A stretch of DNA of 64,000 bases from Nocardioides caeni (GTDB lineage Bacteria > Actinomycetota > Actinomycetes > Propionibacteriales > Nocardioidaceae). The notes under the pieces are model-generated. The model saw only the letters and a list, made by a program, of their open reading frames with translations. It was not told the origin of the DNA and ran no database searches. Positions 45,867 to 53,078 of the stretch are shown one piece after another. The DNA lies in the NCBI RefSeq assembly GCF_004912195.1, contig NZ_STGW01000008.1, positions 56,171-120,170 on the forward strand. The letters are read 5' to 3'. Position numbers and translations under genes: made by a program. Every line of letters starts with the position of its first letter. Position 1 is the first letter of the stretch.

Positions 45867-46547
45867 TCAGTCGACCTGCACGACCCGCCCACCGTCCATC
45901 GCCACGCCGACGACGGTCGACGGCGCGGCATCGAGCAGGAGCATGCCGACGAAGTCGACGGCGGTCCGCTCGAACGTGCGGTGCTGGGCGAGCATGGCGT
46001 GCTTGCCCCTGGCGACCGCGACGAAGCCCACCCGGTTGGCGACGGCCAGCCGCTCGGCCAGCTGGCGTGCCCGTTGCGCCGGCGCGATCCGGTCGAGCAG
46101 CCCGTGCACGAAGAGGATCTGCCGGCCGCGGATCCCTCGACCGTCGGCGTCCGAGGGATAGACGAAGGCCGCCAGGGCCACGACGCCACGCACCTGCGGC
46201 AGTGACGAGGCGAGGATCGAAGCGCGGCCGCCGAGCGAATGGCCGACCATGCAGACGGGCACGTCGGCGCCGTGGCGCTCGGCCACCTGCTCGACCGCCC
46301 ACGCGGCGTCGTGGACCGGCGTGTGCCGGGTGTCCCACCCCCGGTAGGAGTTGAGCAGGCGGTAGACGGCCAGTCGTCCGCGACCCGACCGCGCGATCCT
46401 CCGCGCGACCGGGATCATCCGCAGGACCGAGAGCTGCGCGGGACTGACCTTCATCTGCCCGCGGCGGGAGGCGCCCCCGTGCAGCACGATGACCACCCCC
46501 TCGGGCGCCGCCGGCTCACGGACGGTAACGAGTCGCGCGGTGCTCAC
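45867..46547 (-). CDS. Alpha/beta hydrolase
   Basis: A 226-residue hydrolase. The oxyanion region VVIVLHGGAS, the nucleophile elbow VGHSLGGRAS (Ser near residue 99), the acid loop FVHGLLDRIAP and the catalytic His in ARGKHAML are in the right order. GTG start at 46547. The substrate is unknown; the small size suits a dienelactone-hydrolase or esterase-like enzyme. Confidence 0.85.
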   Translation of the reverse strand: MSTARLVTVREPAAPEGVVIVLHGGASRRGQMKVSPAQLSVLRMIPVARRIARSGRGRLAVYRLLNSYRGWDTRHTPVHDAAWAVEQVAERHGADVPVCMVGHSLGGRASILASSLPQVRGVVALAAFVYPSDADGRGIRGRQILFVHGLLDRIAPAQRARQLAERLAVANRVGFVAVARGKHAMLAQHRTFERTAVDFVGMLLLDAAPSTVVGVAMDGGRVVQVD

Positions 46548-46730
46548 CCAGACGCACTACCCGCCCGGGTGGGGGGCCAGCCGCCGCGCGTCGCGGGTCC
46601 GCTGCTCACGCGGTGCGGCACCCGGGCGGCCCGGGACCGGACGTCGCCAACCCCGAGCGCTACGACGGCGTCGACGACGTCGACGTCGACGTCACCGGCC
46701 TGCCGTGATCAAGACGGGCGGGTCGCCCGC

Positions 46731-47456
46731 TCAGCGGCCGCCCGCGACCCGCAGGGTCGTCGCCGTGACGTAGGACGCCGCGTCGCTCATCAGCCACGCG
46801 ACCGCGTCGGCGATCTCCTCGGGTCGCCCCGCCCTGCCGAGCGGGATCTGCGGCGCCATCCGATCGATCCGACCGGGGTCGCCGGTCGCCGCGTGCAGCT
46901 CGGTCTCGATCAGCCCGGGCGCCACGGCGACGACCCGCACGCCACGATCGGCCAGCTCGAGACCCAGACCGCGGGTCAGCAGGTCCAGACCGGCCTTCGC
47001 GGCGGCGTAGTGGACGTATTCGCCCGGAGACCCGATCGTCGCGGCGCCGGAGGTGACGTTGACGATCACCCCGCCCCGGTCGAGCCGCTGCGCCGCGGCG
47101 CGCGCGACCAGGATCGGTGCGGTCAGGTTGACGTCGATGGTCCTGCGGACCTCGTCGGCCGGGGTCTCGACGAGCGGCGCGAAGCGGTAGGTGGCGCCGG
47201 CATTGTTGACCACGCCGGTCAGTCGACCGAGCCCTGCCGCCTCGGAGAAGAGGTCCTCGATGCCGGCGTCGGTCGTCAGGTCGCCCCGCACCGTCACGCA
47301 CCGCACGCCCGCCGCCTCGACGACCTCGACGGCACGCGCGGCGGCTGCGTCGTCGGCACGGTAGCCGAGCACCAGGTCGTGGCCGTCCCGCGCCAGACGG
47401 GAGGCGACGGCCACGCCGATCCCGCGCGTTCCTCCGGTGATGATCGTGAGCGCCAT
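46731..47456 (-). CDS. Short-chain dehydrogenase/reductase
   Basis: A 241-residue classical SDR. Cofactor motif TGGTRGIGVAVAS (residues about 7-19), NNAGATYRF, catalytic Ser in VNVTSGAATIG, and YVHYAAAKAG with the Tyr-Lys pair. The C-terminus APGLIETELHA and GRPEEIADAVAWLMSD are typical of the FabG-like branch. The substrate is unknown. Divergent from the alpha/beta hydrolase gene at 47508, with 51 bp between the starts. Confidence 0.88.
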   Translation of the reverse strand: MALTIITGGTRGIGVAVASRLARDGHDLVLGYRADDAAAARAVEVVEAAGVRCVTVRGDLTTDAGIEDLFSEAAGLGRLTGVVNNAGATYRFAPLVETPADEVRRTIDVNLTAPILVARAAAQRLDRGGVIVNVTSGAATIGSPGEYVHYAAAKAGLDLLTRGLGLELADRGVRVVAVAPGLIETELHAATGDPGRIDRMAPQIPLGRAGRPEEIADAVAWLMSDAASYVTATTLRVAGGR

Positions 47457-47495
47457 GACCGCATCATCCCAAGCCCGGCCACCGCTGACCGGGCA

Positions 47496-47507
47496 TAGGG
47501 TGCGGCC
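47496..47507 (+). promoter_or_regulatory. -10 element of a probable leaderless promoter (hydrolase gene)
   Basis: TAGGGT (47496-47501), spacer GCGGCC, then the ATG at 47508. Confidence 0.55.
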
Positions 47508-48308
47508 ATGTCCGCACCGCTGCCCGCCGAGGTGATCCGCGTCGATGCCGCCGAGCCGGTGGCCACCCTCGTCCTGTGCCACGGCGCGTGGCACGGCGCC
47601 TGGTGCTGGCAGGACGGCTTCACCGACCGGCTCGCCGCACGTGGCATCTCCACGATCGCCCCGAGCCTGCGCGGTCACGCCGGCTCGGCGGCCGGGCGCC
47701 GGCTCAACCGCGCGCGGATGCGGCACTACGCCGACGACCTGGCGGCGGTCATCGCTTCGCTCGATGGCCCCGTGCACGTCGCCGGGCACTCGATGGGCGG
47801 CGGCGTCGTGCAGATGCTCCTTGCCCGCGAGGAGCGGCCGGCCGTGGCGAGCGCGACGCTACTCGCCTCCATGCCACCGGCCGGCGTGCACAAGGTGACC
47901 CGCTCGATCGCCCGGCACCGCACCCGCGACTTCCTCGCCGCGAACGCGACCTGGAACCTCGGGCGCCTGGTCCGCGAGGACCACGACGTGCGCGCGATGT
48001 TCTTCACCGACCGCACACCCGCCGACGTCGTACGACGGACGCGGGAGCGGTTGCAGTCGGAGTCCTACCTCGGCTTCCTCGACATGCTCGCCCTGGACCG
48101 CCCCCGACCGCGGGCGGTCGACGAGCCGATCCTCGTGGTCGCCGCCGGCGACGACGCGATCTTCGACGCGCAGGACGCGGCCGCCACGGCCCGTGCCTGG
48201 GCCACCTCGGTCACGACGGTCGACGGCATCGGTCACGACCTGATGCTCGACACCGGCTGGGAGCGGGTCGCCGACCTGCTGGCCGACTGGGTGCTCGCCG
48301 ATCGGTGA
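47508..48308 (+). CDS. Alpha/beta hydrolase (esterase/MenH-like)
   Basis: A 266-residue alpha/beta hydrolase. Oxyanion region VLCHGAWHGAWCWQDGF, nucleophile elbow VAGHSMGGGVVQ (Ser near residue 92), acid near ILVVAAGDDAIFD, and catalytic His in GIGHDLML. The HGAWHGAW start is common in plant-salicylate-esterase-like and MenH-like enzymes. The substrate is unknown. Followed by a perfect hairpin at 48327-48354. Confidence 0.85.
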   Translation: MSAPLPAEVIRVDAAEPVATLVLCHGAWHGAWCWQDGFTDRLAARGISTIAPSLRGHAGSAAGRRLNRARMRHYADDLAAVIASLDGPVHVAGHSMGGGVVQMLLAREERPAVASATLLASMPPAGVHKVTRSIARHRTRDFLAANATWNLGRLVREDHDVRAMFFTDRTPADVVRRTRERLQSESYLGFLDMLALDRPRPRAVDEPILVVAAGDDAIFDAQDAAATARAWATSVTTVDGIGHDLMLDTGWERVADLLADWVLADR

Positions 48309-48326
48309 TCTCCTGGAAGAACCAGA

Positions 48327-48354
48327 AGGCCGGACCCGAGTCTGGGTCCGGCCT
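48327..48354. terminator. Hairpin terminator candidate between hydrolase and tRNA region
   Basis: AGGCCGGACCC (48327-48337) pairs perfectly with GGGTCCGGCCT (48344-48354) over a 6-nt loop. There is no long T-run. Before the element at 48395-49627 inserted, this hairpin would have lain just beyond the 3' end of tRNA-Arg and may have served both strands. Confidence 0.6.
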
Positions 48355-48373
48355 GTCCGGTATCTCTTGAGAG

Positions 48374-48394
48374 ATCACACTGCGCGCCTGTAGG
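48374..48394. repeat. Left 21-bp direct repeat (duplicated tRNA-Arg 3' end)
   Basis: A 21-bp sequence beginning ATCACACTGC and ending GCCTGTAGG is identical to 49628-49648, which covers the 3' acceptor end of tRNA-Arg. It marks the left edge of the inserted element. Confidence 0.8.
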
Positions 48395-48467
48395 TGTCGG
48401 GGGTCAGGACATAGGTCTCACATGACAGGTCCCACGTGAGTCGGGACATCCGTCACTGTCACTAGGC

Positions 48468-49589
48468 ATGTCGAAAGCCCGGGTCGCAGTACTCAAGGTC
48501 GTCACCAACGAACTCACCGTCACCGACGCAGCCGAGCGCTACGGCTTCTCCCGACGCCACCTCCACCCCGGCAACGCCACCAGCACCGAACTACGAGAAC
48601 TGATCATCGAGCTCCGGCTCAAGCTCACCTCCGCGGGCCTGGACGCCGGACCTGTCACCATCGCTTGGCACCTCGCCCAGGCCGGTCACACCCCACCACC
48701 GTCGACCTCCACGATCCGACGGATCCTGCACGCCGCCGACCTCGTCGTCCCCGAACCAAGGAAACGACCGAGGTCGTCCTACCACCGCTTCGAAGCAGCC
48801 CAGCCCAACGAATGCTGGCAATCCGACTTCACTCACTGGCGCCTCGCTGACGGCACAGACGTCGAGATCCTCAACTGGCTCGACGACCACTCCCGCTACC
48901 TGCTCGCCTGCACCGTCCACACCCCCGTCACCGGCGACATCGTGGTCACCCAGTTCCTCGAGACCTGCAACACCCACGGCATCCCCGCGTCCACCCTCAC
49001 CGACAACGGCCGCGTCTACACCGCCCGCTTCGGCGGAGGGAAGAACGCCTTCGAATACACCCTCGCCGCGCTCGGCGTCACCCAGAAGAACGGCGCCGCG
49101 AACCACCCCCAGACCCAGGGCAAGGTCGAACGACTCCACCAGACCCAGAAGCGCTGGCTCGCCGGCCAACCAGTAGCGACCACCCCCGCCGACCTCCAGG
49201 CCCAGCTCGACCGATTCCGCACGATCTACAACGAACAACGACCGCACCGGGCCCTTGATCGCGCCACCCCGGCCCAGGCCTACGCCGCCCGCCCGAAAGC
49301 CACCCCACCGGCCGACCAGGACCAGCCTGCCGGGCACTACCGACTGCGCTACGACCACGTCGACACCTGGGGCAAGGTCAGCTTCCGCCGCGCCGGAAAG
49401 ATGCACCACCTCGGCGTCGGCTACGCCCACCGCGGCACCCGAATCCTCGCCATCGCTGACGACACCAACGTCACCGTCATCAACCTCGCCACCGGCGAGA
49501 TCCTGTCCCACCACGACATCGACCCCACCAAGCACTACTGGCGCAACACGCAAAGAACCCCCGGCCGATGGCCGGGGGTTCCTACGTGA
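48468..49589 (+). CDS. IS481 family transposase (probably internally deleted)
   Basis: A 373-residue DDE (rve-type) transposase. Catalytic residues are visible: first Asp in WQSDFTHW, second Asp in LTDNGRVYTA, and Glu in QGKVERLHQTQKRW. The C-terminal IYNEQRPHRALDRATPAQAY is the usual integrase-core end. The N-terminal helix-turn-helix (ELTVTDAAERYGFSRRHLH) runs directly into PGNATSTELRELI. In the transposases I know of this type, about 30-35 residues (second helix-turn-helix part and an Arg/Pro-rich linker) lie between, so an in-frame deletion is likely and DNA binding may be impaired. Confidence 0.88.
   Translation: MSKARVAVLKVVTNELTVTDAAERYGFSRRHLHPGNATSTELRELIIELRLKLTSAGLDAGPVTIAWHLAQAGHTPPPSTSTIRRILHAADLVVPEPRKRPRSSYHRFEAAQPNECWQSDFTHWRLADGTDVEILNWLDDHSRYLLACTVHTPVTGDIVVTQFLETCNTHGIPASTLTDNGRVYTARFGGGKNAFEYTLAALGVTQKNGAANHPQTQGKVERLHQTQKRWLAGQPVATTPADLQAQLDRFRTIYNEQRPHRALDRATPAQAYAARPKATPPADQDQPAGHYRLRYDHVDTWGKVSFRRAGKMHHLGVGYAHRGTRILAIADDTNVTVINLATGEILSHHDIDPTKHYWRNTQRTPGRWPGVPT
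49555..49581 (-). terminator. Perfect hairpin at the transposase 3' end
   Basis: GAACCCCCGGCC (49555-49566) pairs with GGCCGGGGGTTC (49570-49581) over a 3-nt loop. It lies inside the last codons of the transposase. On the minus strand it is followed by TTTG and lies 55 bp downstream of tRNA-Arg, so it can end tRNA transcription. Confidence 0.65.
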
Positions 49590-49627
49590 CACATGTCGGG
49601 ACTCAGGTGAGACCTATGTCCCGACTC

Positions 49628-49648
49628 ATCACACTGCGCGCCTGTAGG
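49628..49648. repeat. Right 21-bp direct repeat (tRNA-Arg 3' end)
   Basis: Second copy of the repeat at 48374-48394. It includes the last 12 bases of the tRNA-Arg gene (49637-49648) and nine bases of 3' flank. Confidence 0.8.
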
Positions 49649-49709
49649 GATTCGAACCCCAAACCTTCTGATCCGTAGTCAGATGCTCTATCCGTTGAGC
49701 TACAGGCGC
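49637..49709 (-). tRNA. tRNA-Arg (anticodon ACG)
   Basis: 73 nt. Acceptor stem GCGCCTG pairs with CAGGCGC, the D arm has TAGCTCAACGGATAGAGC, and the anticodon stem TCTGA/TCAGA encloses loop CTACGGA with anticodon ACG (wobble A, read as inosine). The T arm is GGGTTCGAATCCC. CCA is not encoded. The 3' end is intact although a mobile element lies immediately beyond it. Confidence 0.95.
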
Positions 49710-49816
49710 CCACCGCCCCGCTCACGCGGTGCGACCGGTCGAGGATAGACGAGGCGGCGCGCCGATGCCGAATCACCGCGGGCGTCCGGCCCGGTCCGGT
49801 GTGGAAGCATGACGCC

Positions 49817-50830
49817 ATGGCCGGCATCGCCCCCGAGGACAGGGAGCTCTTCGAGAACGAGGCGGCGGCCTTCTACGAGCAGATCCTCGGCGACGGCAGC
49901 CTGGCGGTGGACGATCCCCGGATCGCGGAGGGAGCGGCAGGTCGCGCCGCGTTCGACCTGCTGGTGGAGCTGGGACTGATCCAGCTCGACGAGGCCCGGA
50001 CGTCCTGGCGACCGCTCGACCCGAGCACGGTGCAGGGCCGCGTCGTCACGCCGCTGGGCACCGAGGGAGCCCAGCTGATCGCGGAGTCGGCCCGGTGGGC
50101 CTCCGCGTTCGCCGCGCTGAACCAGAGCTGGCGTCGGTCGCCGATCGCCAACGAAGCCGGCCCCTTCCTCTACCTGCACGGCGATTCGATCAATCCCTAC
50201 CTCACCTCGCTGGTCAGCGAGGCCGAGGACGAGCTGCTGACCGCGCAGCCGCAGGCCGCGCGCAGCGCCAAGACGGTCGCGGAGGCCGCGTCACGCGACA
50301 TCGCAGCCCTCAAGCGCGGCCTGAAGATGCGCACCATCTATCAGCACAGTGCCCGCCGACACTCCGCGACGCACAAGTACGTCGCCCAGGTGACCCAGCA
50401 CGGCGCAGAGGTGCGCACGCTCGACGAGTTCTTCAACCGGATGATCGTGGTCGACCGGCGGGTGGCGCTCATCCCGGCTGCCGACAGCCTGGCGACCGCG
50501 GTCGTCGTGCGTGAGCCGGCGATCGTCGCCTACCTGGTCGACGTCTTCGAGCGGGCCTTCGCCCGGGGCCGGTCGTTCTCGAGCGGGGAGCAGAAGGTCA
50601 TGCAGGAGATCGCCACCGAGCAGCGCTCGATGACGATCCGGATGCTCATCGAGGGCCACGCCGACGCGGTGAGCGCGAAGCGGCTCGGCGTCAGCCCCCG
50701 GACGTACGCCGGCTACGTGGCCGACCTCAAGGACGAGTACGAGGCGGAGAGCCGCTTCCAGCTGGGCTACATCATGGGCCAGCTGGGCATCGCCGGCCAG
50801 GAGGATGACGCGCCTCCGCCCCCGCGGTGA
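49817..50830 (+). CDS. LuxR-type regulator with phospholipase-D-like sensor domain
   Basis: A 337-residue regulator. Residues about 1-100 form a TrmB-like winged helix (AAFDLLVELGLIQLDEARTS). Residues about 115-250 resemble the phospholipase-D-like ligand domain of such regulators (LTSLVSEAEDELLTAQPQAA, RMIVVDRRVALIPAADSL). The C-terminus is a LuxR-type helix-turn-helix (DAVSAKRLGVSPRTYAGYVA). The ATG at 49817 follows AAGCAT by six bases, fitting a leaderless start. It is convergent with the 44-codon exported-peptide gene at 50861, with 30 bp between the stops. What it senses is unknown; the peptide is a positional candidate. Confidence 0.75.
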   Translation: MAGIAPEDRELFENEAAAFYEQILGDGSLAVDDPRIAEGAAGRAAFDLLVELGLIQLDEARTSWRPLDPSTVQGRVVTPLGTEGAQLIAESARWASAFAALNQSWRRSPIANEAGPFLYLHGDSINPYLTSLVSEAEDELLTAQPQAARSAKTVAEAASRDIAALKRGLKMRTIYQHSARRHSATHKYVAQVTQHGAEVRTLDEFFNRMIVVDRRVALIPAADSLATAVVVREPAIVAYLVDVFERAFARGRSFSSGEQKVMQEIATEQRSMTIRMLIEGHADAVSAKRLGVSPRTYAGYVADLKDEYEAESRFQLGYIMGQLGIAGQEDDAPPPPR

Positions 50831-50845
50831 GGCGGGGACGGAGGC
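50812..50845. terminator. Bidirectional hairpin between regulator and peptide gene
   Basis: GCCTCCGCCCCCGC (50812-50825) pairs with GCGGGGACGGAGGC (50832-50845) with one C-A mismatch and a 6-nt loop. It overlaps the regulator's stop codon and ends 15 bp before the peptide gene's stop, so it can stop both convergent transcripts. Confidence 0.6.
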
Positions 50846-50860
50846 GTCGTCAAGGCTTGG

Positions 50861-50995
50861 TCAGCGCGGCTGGCTCTTGACGATCCGCCAGCCCCAGCCG
50901 GTGTCGGCCTCGGCCGCGGTCGGCAGCGACACGACGCCGGCGGCGGTGATGAGGGCGGCGAGACCGAACGCTGTCCTGCGAGCGAGCTTCTTCAT
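50861..50995 (-). CDS. Tiny exported peptide (44-residue precursor)
   Basis: The precursor has a basic start MKKLARRT, a hydrophobic core AFGLAALITAAGVVSL and a signal-peptidase site after TAAEA. Cleavage there would release the 14-residue peptide DTGWGWRIVKSQPR, with two Trp and a basic tail. The ATG at 50995 has a strong ribosome site (GGAGGGG) seven bases upstream. The gene has its own leader with two inverted repeats (51013-51049) and is convergent with the LuxR/PLD-like regulator. It could be a signalling peptide or a bacteriocin-like peptide; I know no named family. The coding call rests on signal peptide and ribosome site. Confidence 0.65.
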   Translation of the reverse strand: MKKLARRTAFGLAALITAAGVVSLPTAAEADTGWGWRIVKSQPR

Positions 50996-51012
50996 GGTGT
51001 TCCCCTCCGTGT

Positions 51013-51049
51013 GGGTCTGAGACCCGATTCCTCGATTGGCCCGAGAATC
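51013..51049. promoter_or_regulatory. Paired inverted repeats in the peptide leader
   Basis: GGGTCTGAGACCC (51013-51025) is a perfect 6-bp dyad around one base. It is followed directly by GATTCCTCG-N7-CGAGAATC (51026-51049, one unpaired base). Both lie within 55 bp of the peptide start codon, between its likely promoter and ribosome site, and could be operators or RNA stem-loops. Confidence 0.4.
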
Positions 51050-51250
51050 ACGTTCCTGTTCCCCGCCAGGCCACGCGCAAACCTCATCATGCAGAGAATT
51101 CGCGAAAAGCGCGAGAGTGGCCTGACCGGCTCCTGATCGACCCGAAACAGTGAGGGCTGACCAGAAGTCCTGCCGCCGCGGGCAGGGATGCAGGAGGCCC
51201 GGGCCCACTTCCGTGGATCCGGGCCACCGATGTCCTGCGACATCACACGG

Positions 51251-51340
51251 CGGAGGCGGAGGGATTTGAACCCTCGATGGGCGATAAACCCAAACCGCAT
51301 TAGCAGTGCGGCGCCATAGACCGGACTAGGCGACGCCTCC
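51251..51340 (-). tRNA. tRNA-Ser (anticodon GCU)
   Basis: 90 nt class II tRNA. Acceptor GGAGGCG/CGCCTCC, anticodon arm CGCACTGCTAATGCG with GCT, a long variable arm (TTTGGGTTTATCGCCCA) and T arm GGGTTCAAATCCC. CCA is not encoded. Confidence 0.95.
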
Positions 51341-51453
51341 TCCGCTGCCCGACCGGAGGACGAGCAGCGGCACAAGGCTACAAGGACCGCGGCGATGGGT
51401 TCCAATCGGTCCCACCCGCCGCGACGGCCCGACCCGGGGAGGGTCCTGACCGA

Positions 51454-51912
51454 TCAGCGAGCGGCGCGCCGCAACCGGTCGCGTACGGCGCGCGCGACAT
51501 CGTCCTTGTCGCCGGCGACGAGCTCGACGGGGATCGTCGTGGAGCCCCCCTGCTTGAGGCGGATCACCAGGCATTCGACTCCCCGCGGCGTCGCGGCGAC
51601 GAGGTCCTCGACCTCGCTCCAGCGAGCCTCTGTGACCCCGGCGGCGCGGATCATCCGCACCCGGTAGCCGGCGTCGGTCAGGCGCAGCACGACGAGCTTG
51701 CTGCGCATCCACCACGAAAGGGCGATCAGGCCGAGCACCCCGACGACCAGCAGCACCACGATCAGGTCCGGGCTGGTCCCGACGGCGGCGACCAGCACGG
51801 TCGCAGCCAGCAGCAGCACGGCCAGGAGGATCAGGTAGGCGCCGACGAAGCGGGCCATCACCGGCGGGGCCAGTCGGTAGTCGCTGGTCTCGGACGACGC
51901 GGCGCTGCTCAT
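51454..51912 (-). CDS. Small membrane protein with PH-like cytoplasmic domain
   Basis: About 152 residues from the ATG at 51912. Two membrane segments (GAYLILLAVLLLAATVLVAA, IVVLLVVGVLGLIALSWWM) are followed by a beta-rich domain (LVVLRLTDAGYRVRMIRAAG, WSEVEDLVAATPRG, CLVIRLKQGGSTTIPVEL) that resembles bacterial PH-like domains. Function unknown. The frame is open upstream to 52026 but would overlap the tRNA-Ser promoter. Confidence 0.7.
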   Translation of the reverse strand: MSSAASSETSDYRLAPPVMARFVGAYLILLAVLLLAATVLVAAVGTSPDLIVVLLVVGVLGLIALSWWMRSKLVVLRLTDAGYRVRMIRAAGVTEARWSEVEDLVAATPRGVECLVIRLKQGGSTTIPVELVAGDKDDVARAVRDRLRRAAR

Positions 51913-51981
51913 GGCCCGATTCTCGCCGACCGGCAGGGGGCCGGCCAAAGCGGCGGCGGTCAGGCCCGGATCTGCGTCTCC

Positions 51982-51987
51982 TAGACT
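51982..51987 (+). promoter_or_regulatory. -10 element of the tRNA-Ser(UGA) promoter
   Basis: TAGACT lies 39 bp upstream of the tRNA 5' end. No other -10-like hexamer is better placed. Confidence 0.45.
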
Positions 51988-52026
51988 CGGTGCGTCCGGC
52001 GGTCGCCCTGGCGTCGTACCGGACAC

Positions 52027-52114
52027 GGAGGGGTGCCGGAGTGGCCGATCGGAACCGCCTTGAAAGCGGTCGTAGGGAGACCTACCGCGGGTTCGAATCC
52101 CGCCCCCTCTGCCA
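52027..52114 (+). tRNA. tRNA-Ser (anticodon UGA)
   Basis: 88 nt including encoded CCA. Acceptor GGAGGGG/CCCCTCT (one G-U pair), anticodon arm ACCGCCTTGAAAGCGGT with TGA, a long variable arm (CGTAGGGAGACCTACC) and T arm GGGTTCGAATCCC. Confidence 0.95.
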
Positions 52115-52220
52115 AGGATCGCTGCTCGGGGTCCGGCGTCAATGGGGACCGCGACCCATCGACGGCCGGCCCCGTCGCTCCCTACCTTCGGTGCACCACC
52201 TGCTCCCGAAGGAGACCGCC

Positions 52221-53018
52221 ATGGGGCGCCACCTCGTCCGTCTGACCACCCTCCTCGTCACCGCCGTCGGCCTCGCGCTGGCCGGCAGCGTCACACCGCA
52301 GCCAGCCGTCGCACTGGCGCTGGCGCCCGTGACCATCACGCTGACCTCCACCGGCAGCCACAGCCTCGATGCCGGTCAACGGGTCACCGTCAGCGGCACC
52401 ACCTCGGCCAACCTCCGTGGCCGCAAGGTGCGCCTCCAGCGCCTGACCGGCAGCCGCTGGGTCGACCTCACGACCACCACCGTCTCCTCGACCCGCAGCT
52501 TCACGCTCTCGGTGCGGATGACGCGGGCCGGCGCGGGCCAGCGCCTGCGGGTCTTCGCGCCGGCAACGCGCACGACCAGGGCCGGGCAGCGCTCGGCGGG
52601 CCGCTACGACGTCTTCGGCTGGTACTTCCTCATCGACCGCAGCCCCGTCGAGGGCAGCGTCCAGGAGGGCAGCTACGGCGTCAACGGCACGACCTACGCC
52701 AACTCGGTGGCGCTGGCCCGGGTCAACGGGCTCGGCGACGGCCCGGCGACGGCGCAGTACGACCTCTCCCGCGACTGCACCCGCTTCCGCGCCACCGTGG
52801 GTATGTCGGACTCCGCCAGCTCCACCGCGGTGTGGAAGCTCGACGTGCTCGCCGACGACCTGCCGCTGTGGTCGCGGACCAACCTGCGCATCGGCGCCAG
52901 CCACGCCGTCGACCTCGACATCGAGTCGGGCCTGCGGCTACGCCTCAACGGCGCACGCACCGACGGCGGCAGCGGACACCTCGTGCTCGGGGACGCCCGG
53001 ATCCGCTGCGCCTTCTGA
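52221..53018 (+). CDS. Secreted NPCBM-like carbohydrate-binding protein
   Basis: A 265-residue exported protein. Ribosome site GAAGGAGA lies before the ATG at 52221. The signal peptide is VRLTTLLVTAVGLALAGSV with cleavage near residue 31. Residues about 35-115 are an Ig-like beta sandwich (GQRVTVSGTTSANLRGRKVR) like those in the propeller protein at 17458. Residues about 125-265 match the NPCBM/NEW2 pattern (VNGTTYANSVAL, YDLSRDCTRFRATVGMSDSA, WKLDVLADDLPLWS), usually glycan binding and found beside glycosidases. No catalytic domain. Ends before a bidirectional terminator. Confidence 0.8.
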   Translation: MGRHLVRLTTLLVTAVGLALAGSVTPQPAVALALAPVTITLTSTGSHSLDAGQRVTVSGTTSANLRGRKVRLQRLTGSRWVDLTTTTVSSTRSFTLSVRMTRAGAGQRLRVFAPATRTTRAGQRSAGRYDVFGWYFLIDRSPVEGSVQEGSYGVNGTTYANSVALARVNGLGDGPATAQYDLSRDCTRFRATVGMSDSASSTAVWKLDVLADDLPLWSRTNLRIGASHAVDLDIESGLRLRLNGARTDGGSGHLVLGDARIRCAF

Positions 53019-53039
53019 CCCGGATCCGGGTCGGAGCGC

Positions 53040-53072
53040 CCTCCCGGACCGGAGTGGGGCCGGTCCGGGAGG
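53040..53072. terminator. Bidirectional terminator
   Basis: CCTCCCGGACCGG (53040-53052) and CCGGTCCGGGAGG (53060-53072) form a perfect 13-bp stem with a 7-nt loop, 22 bp after the NPCBM-like gene and just before the stop of the RTX remnant on the other strand. Confidence 0.75.
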
Positions 53073-53078
53073 CGACGC

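Larger units (their letters stand above)
48395..49627 (+). mobile_element. IS481-type insertion element at tRNA-Arg
   Basis: About 1.23 kb between the two copies of a 21-bp direct repeat. Imperfect terminal inverted repeats share the exact 15-mer GGACATAGGTCTCAC: left near 48406-48420, right near 49606-49620 on the other strand. The left end begins TGTCGGGG, the TGT start usual in IS481/IS3-type elements. Extra GTCGGGAC copies near both ends look like transposase-binding motifs. It carries one transposase gene. A 21-bp duplication is longer than the usual target duplication of this family. Confidence 0.75.

Noticed and set aside
48374..49648. Genomic island with a tyrosine recombinase at tRNA-Arg
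   Set aside because: The duplicated tRNA end suggests an attachment site, but the only gene inside is a DDE transposase; no integrase, relaxase or cargo is present.
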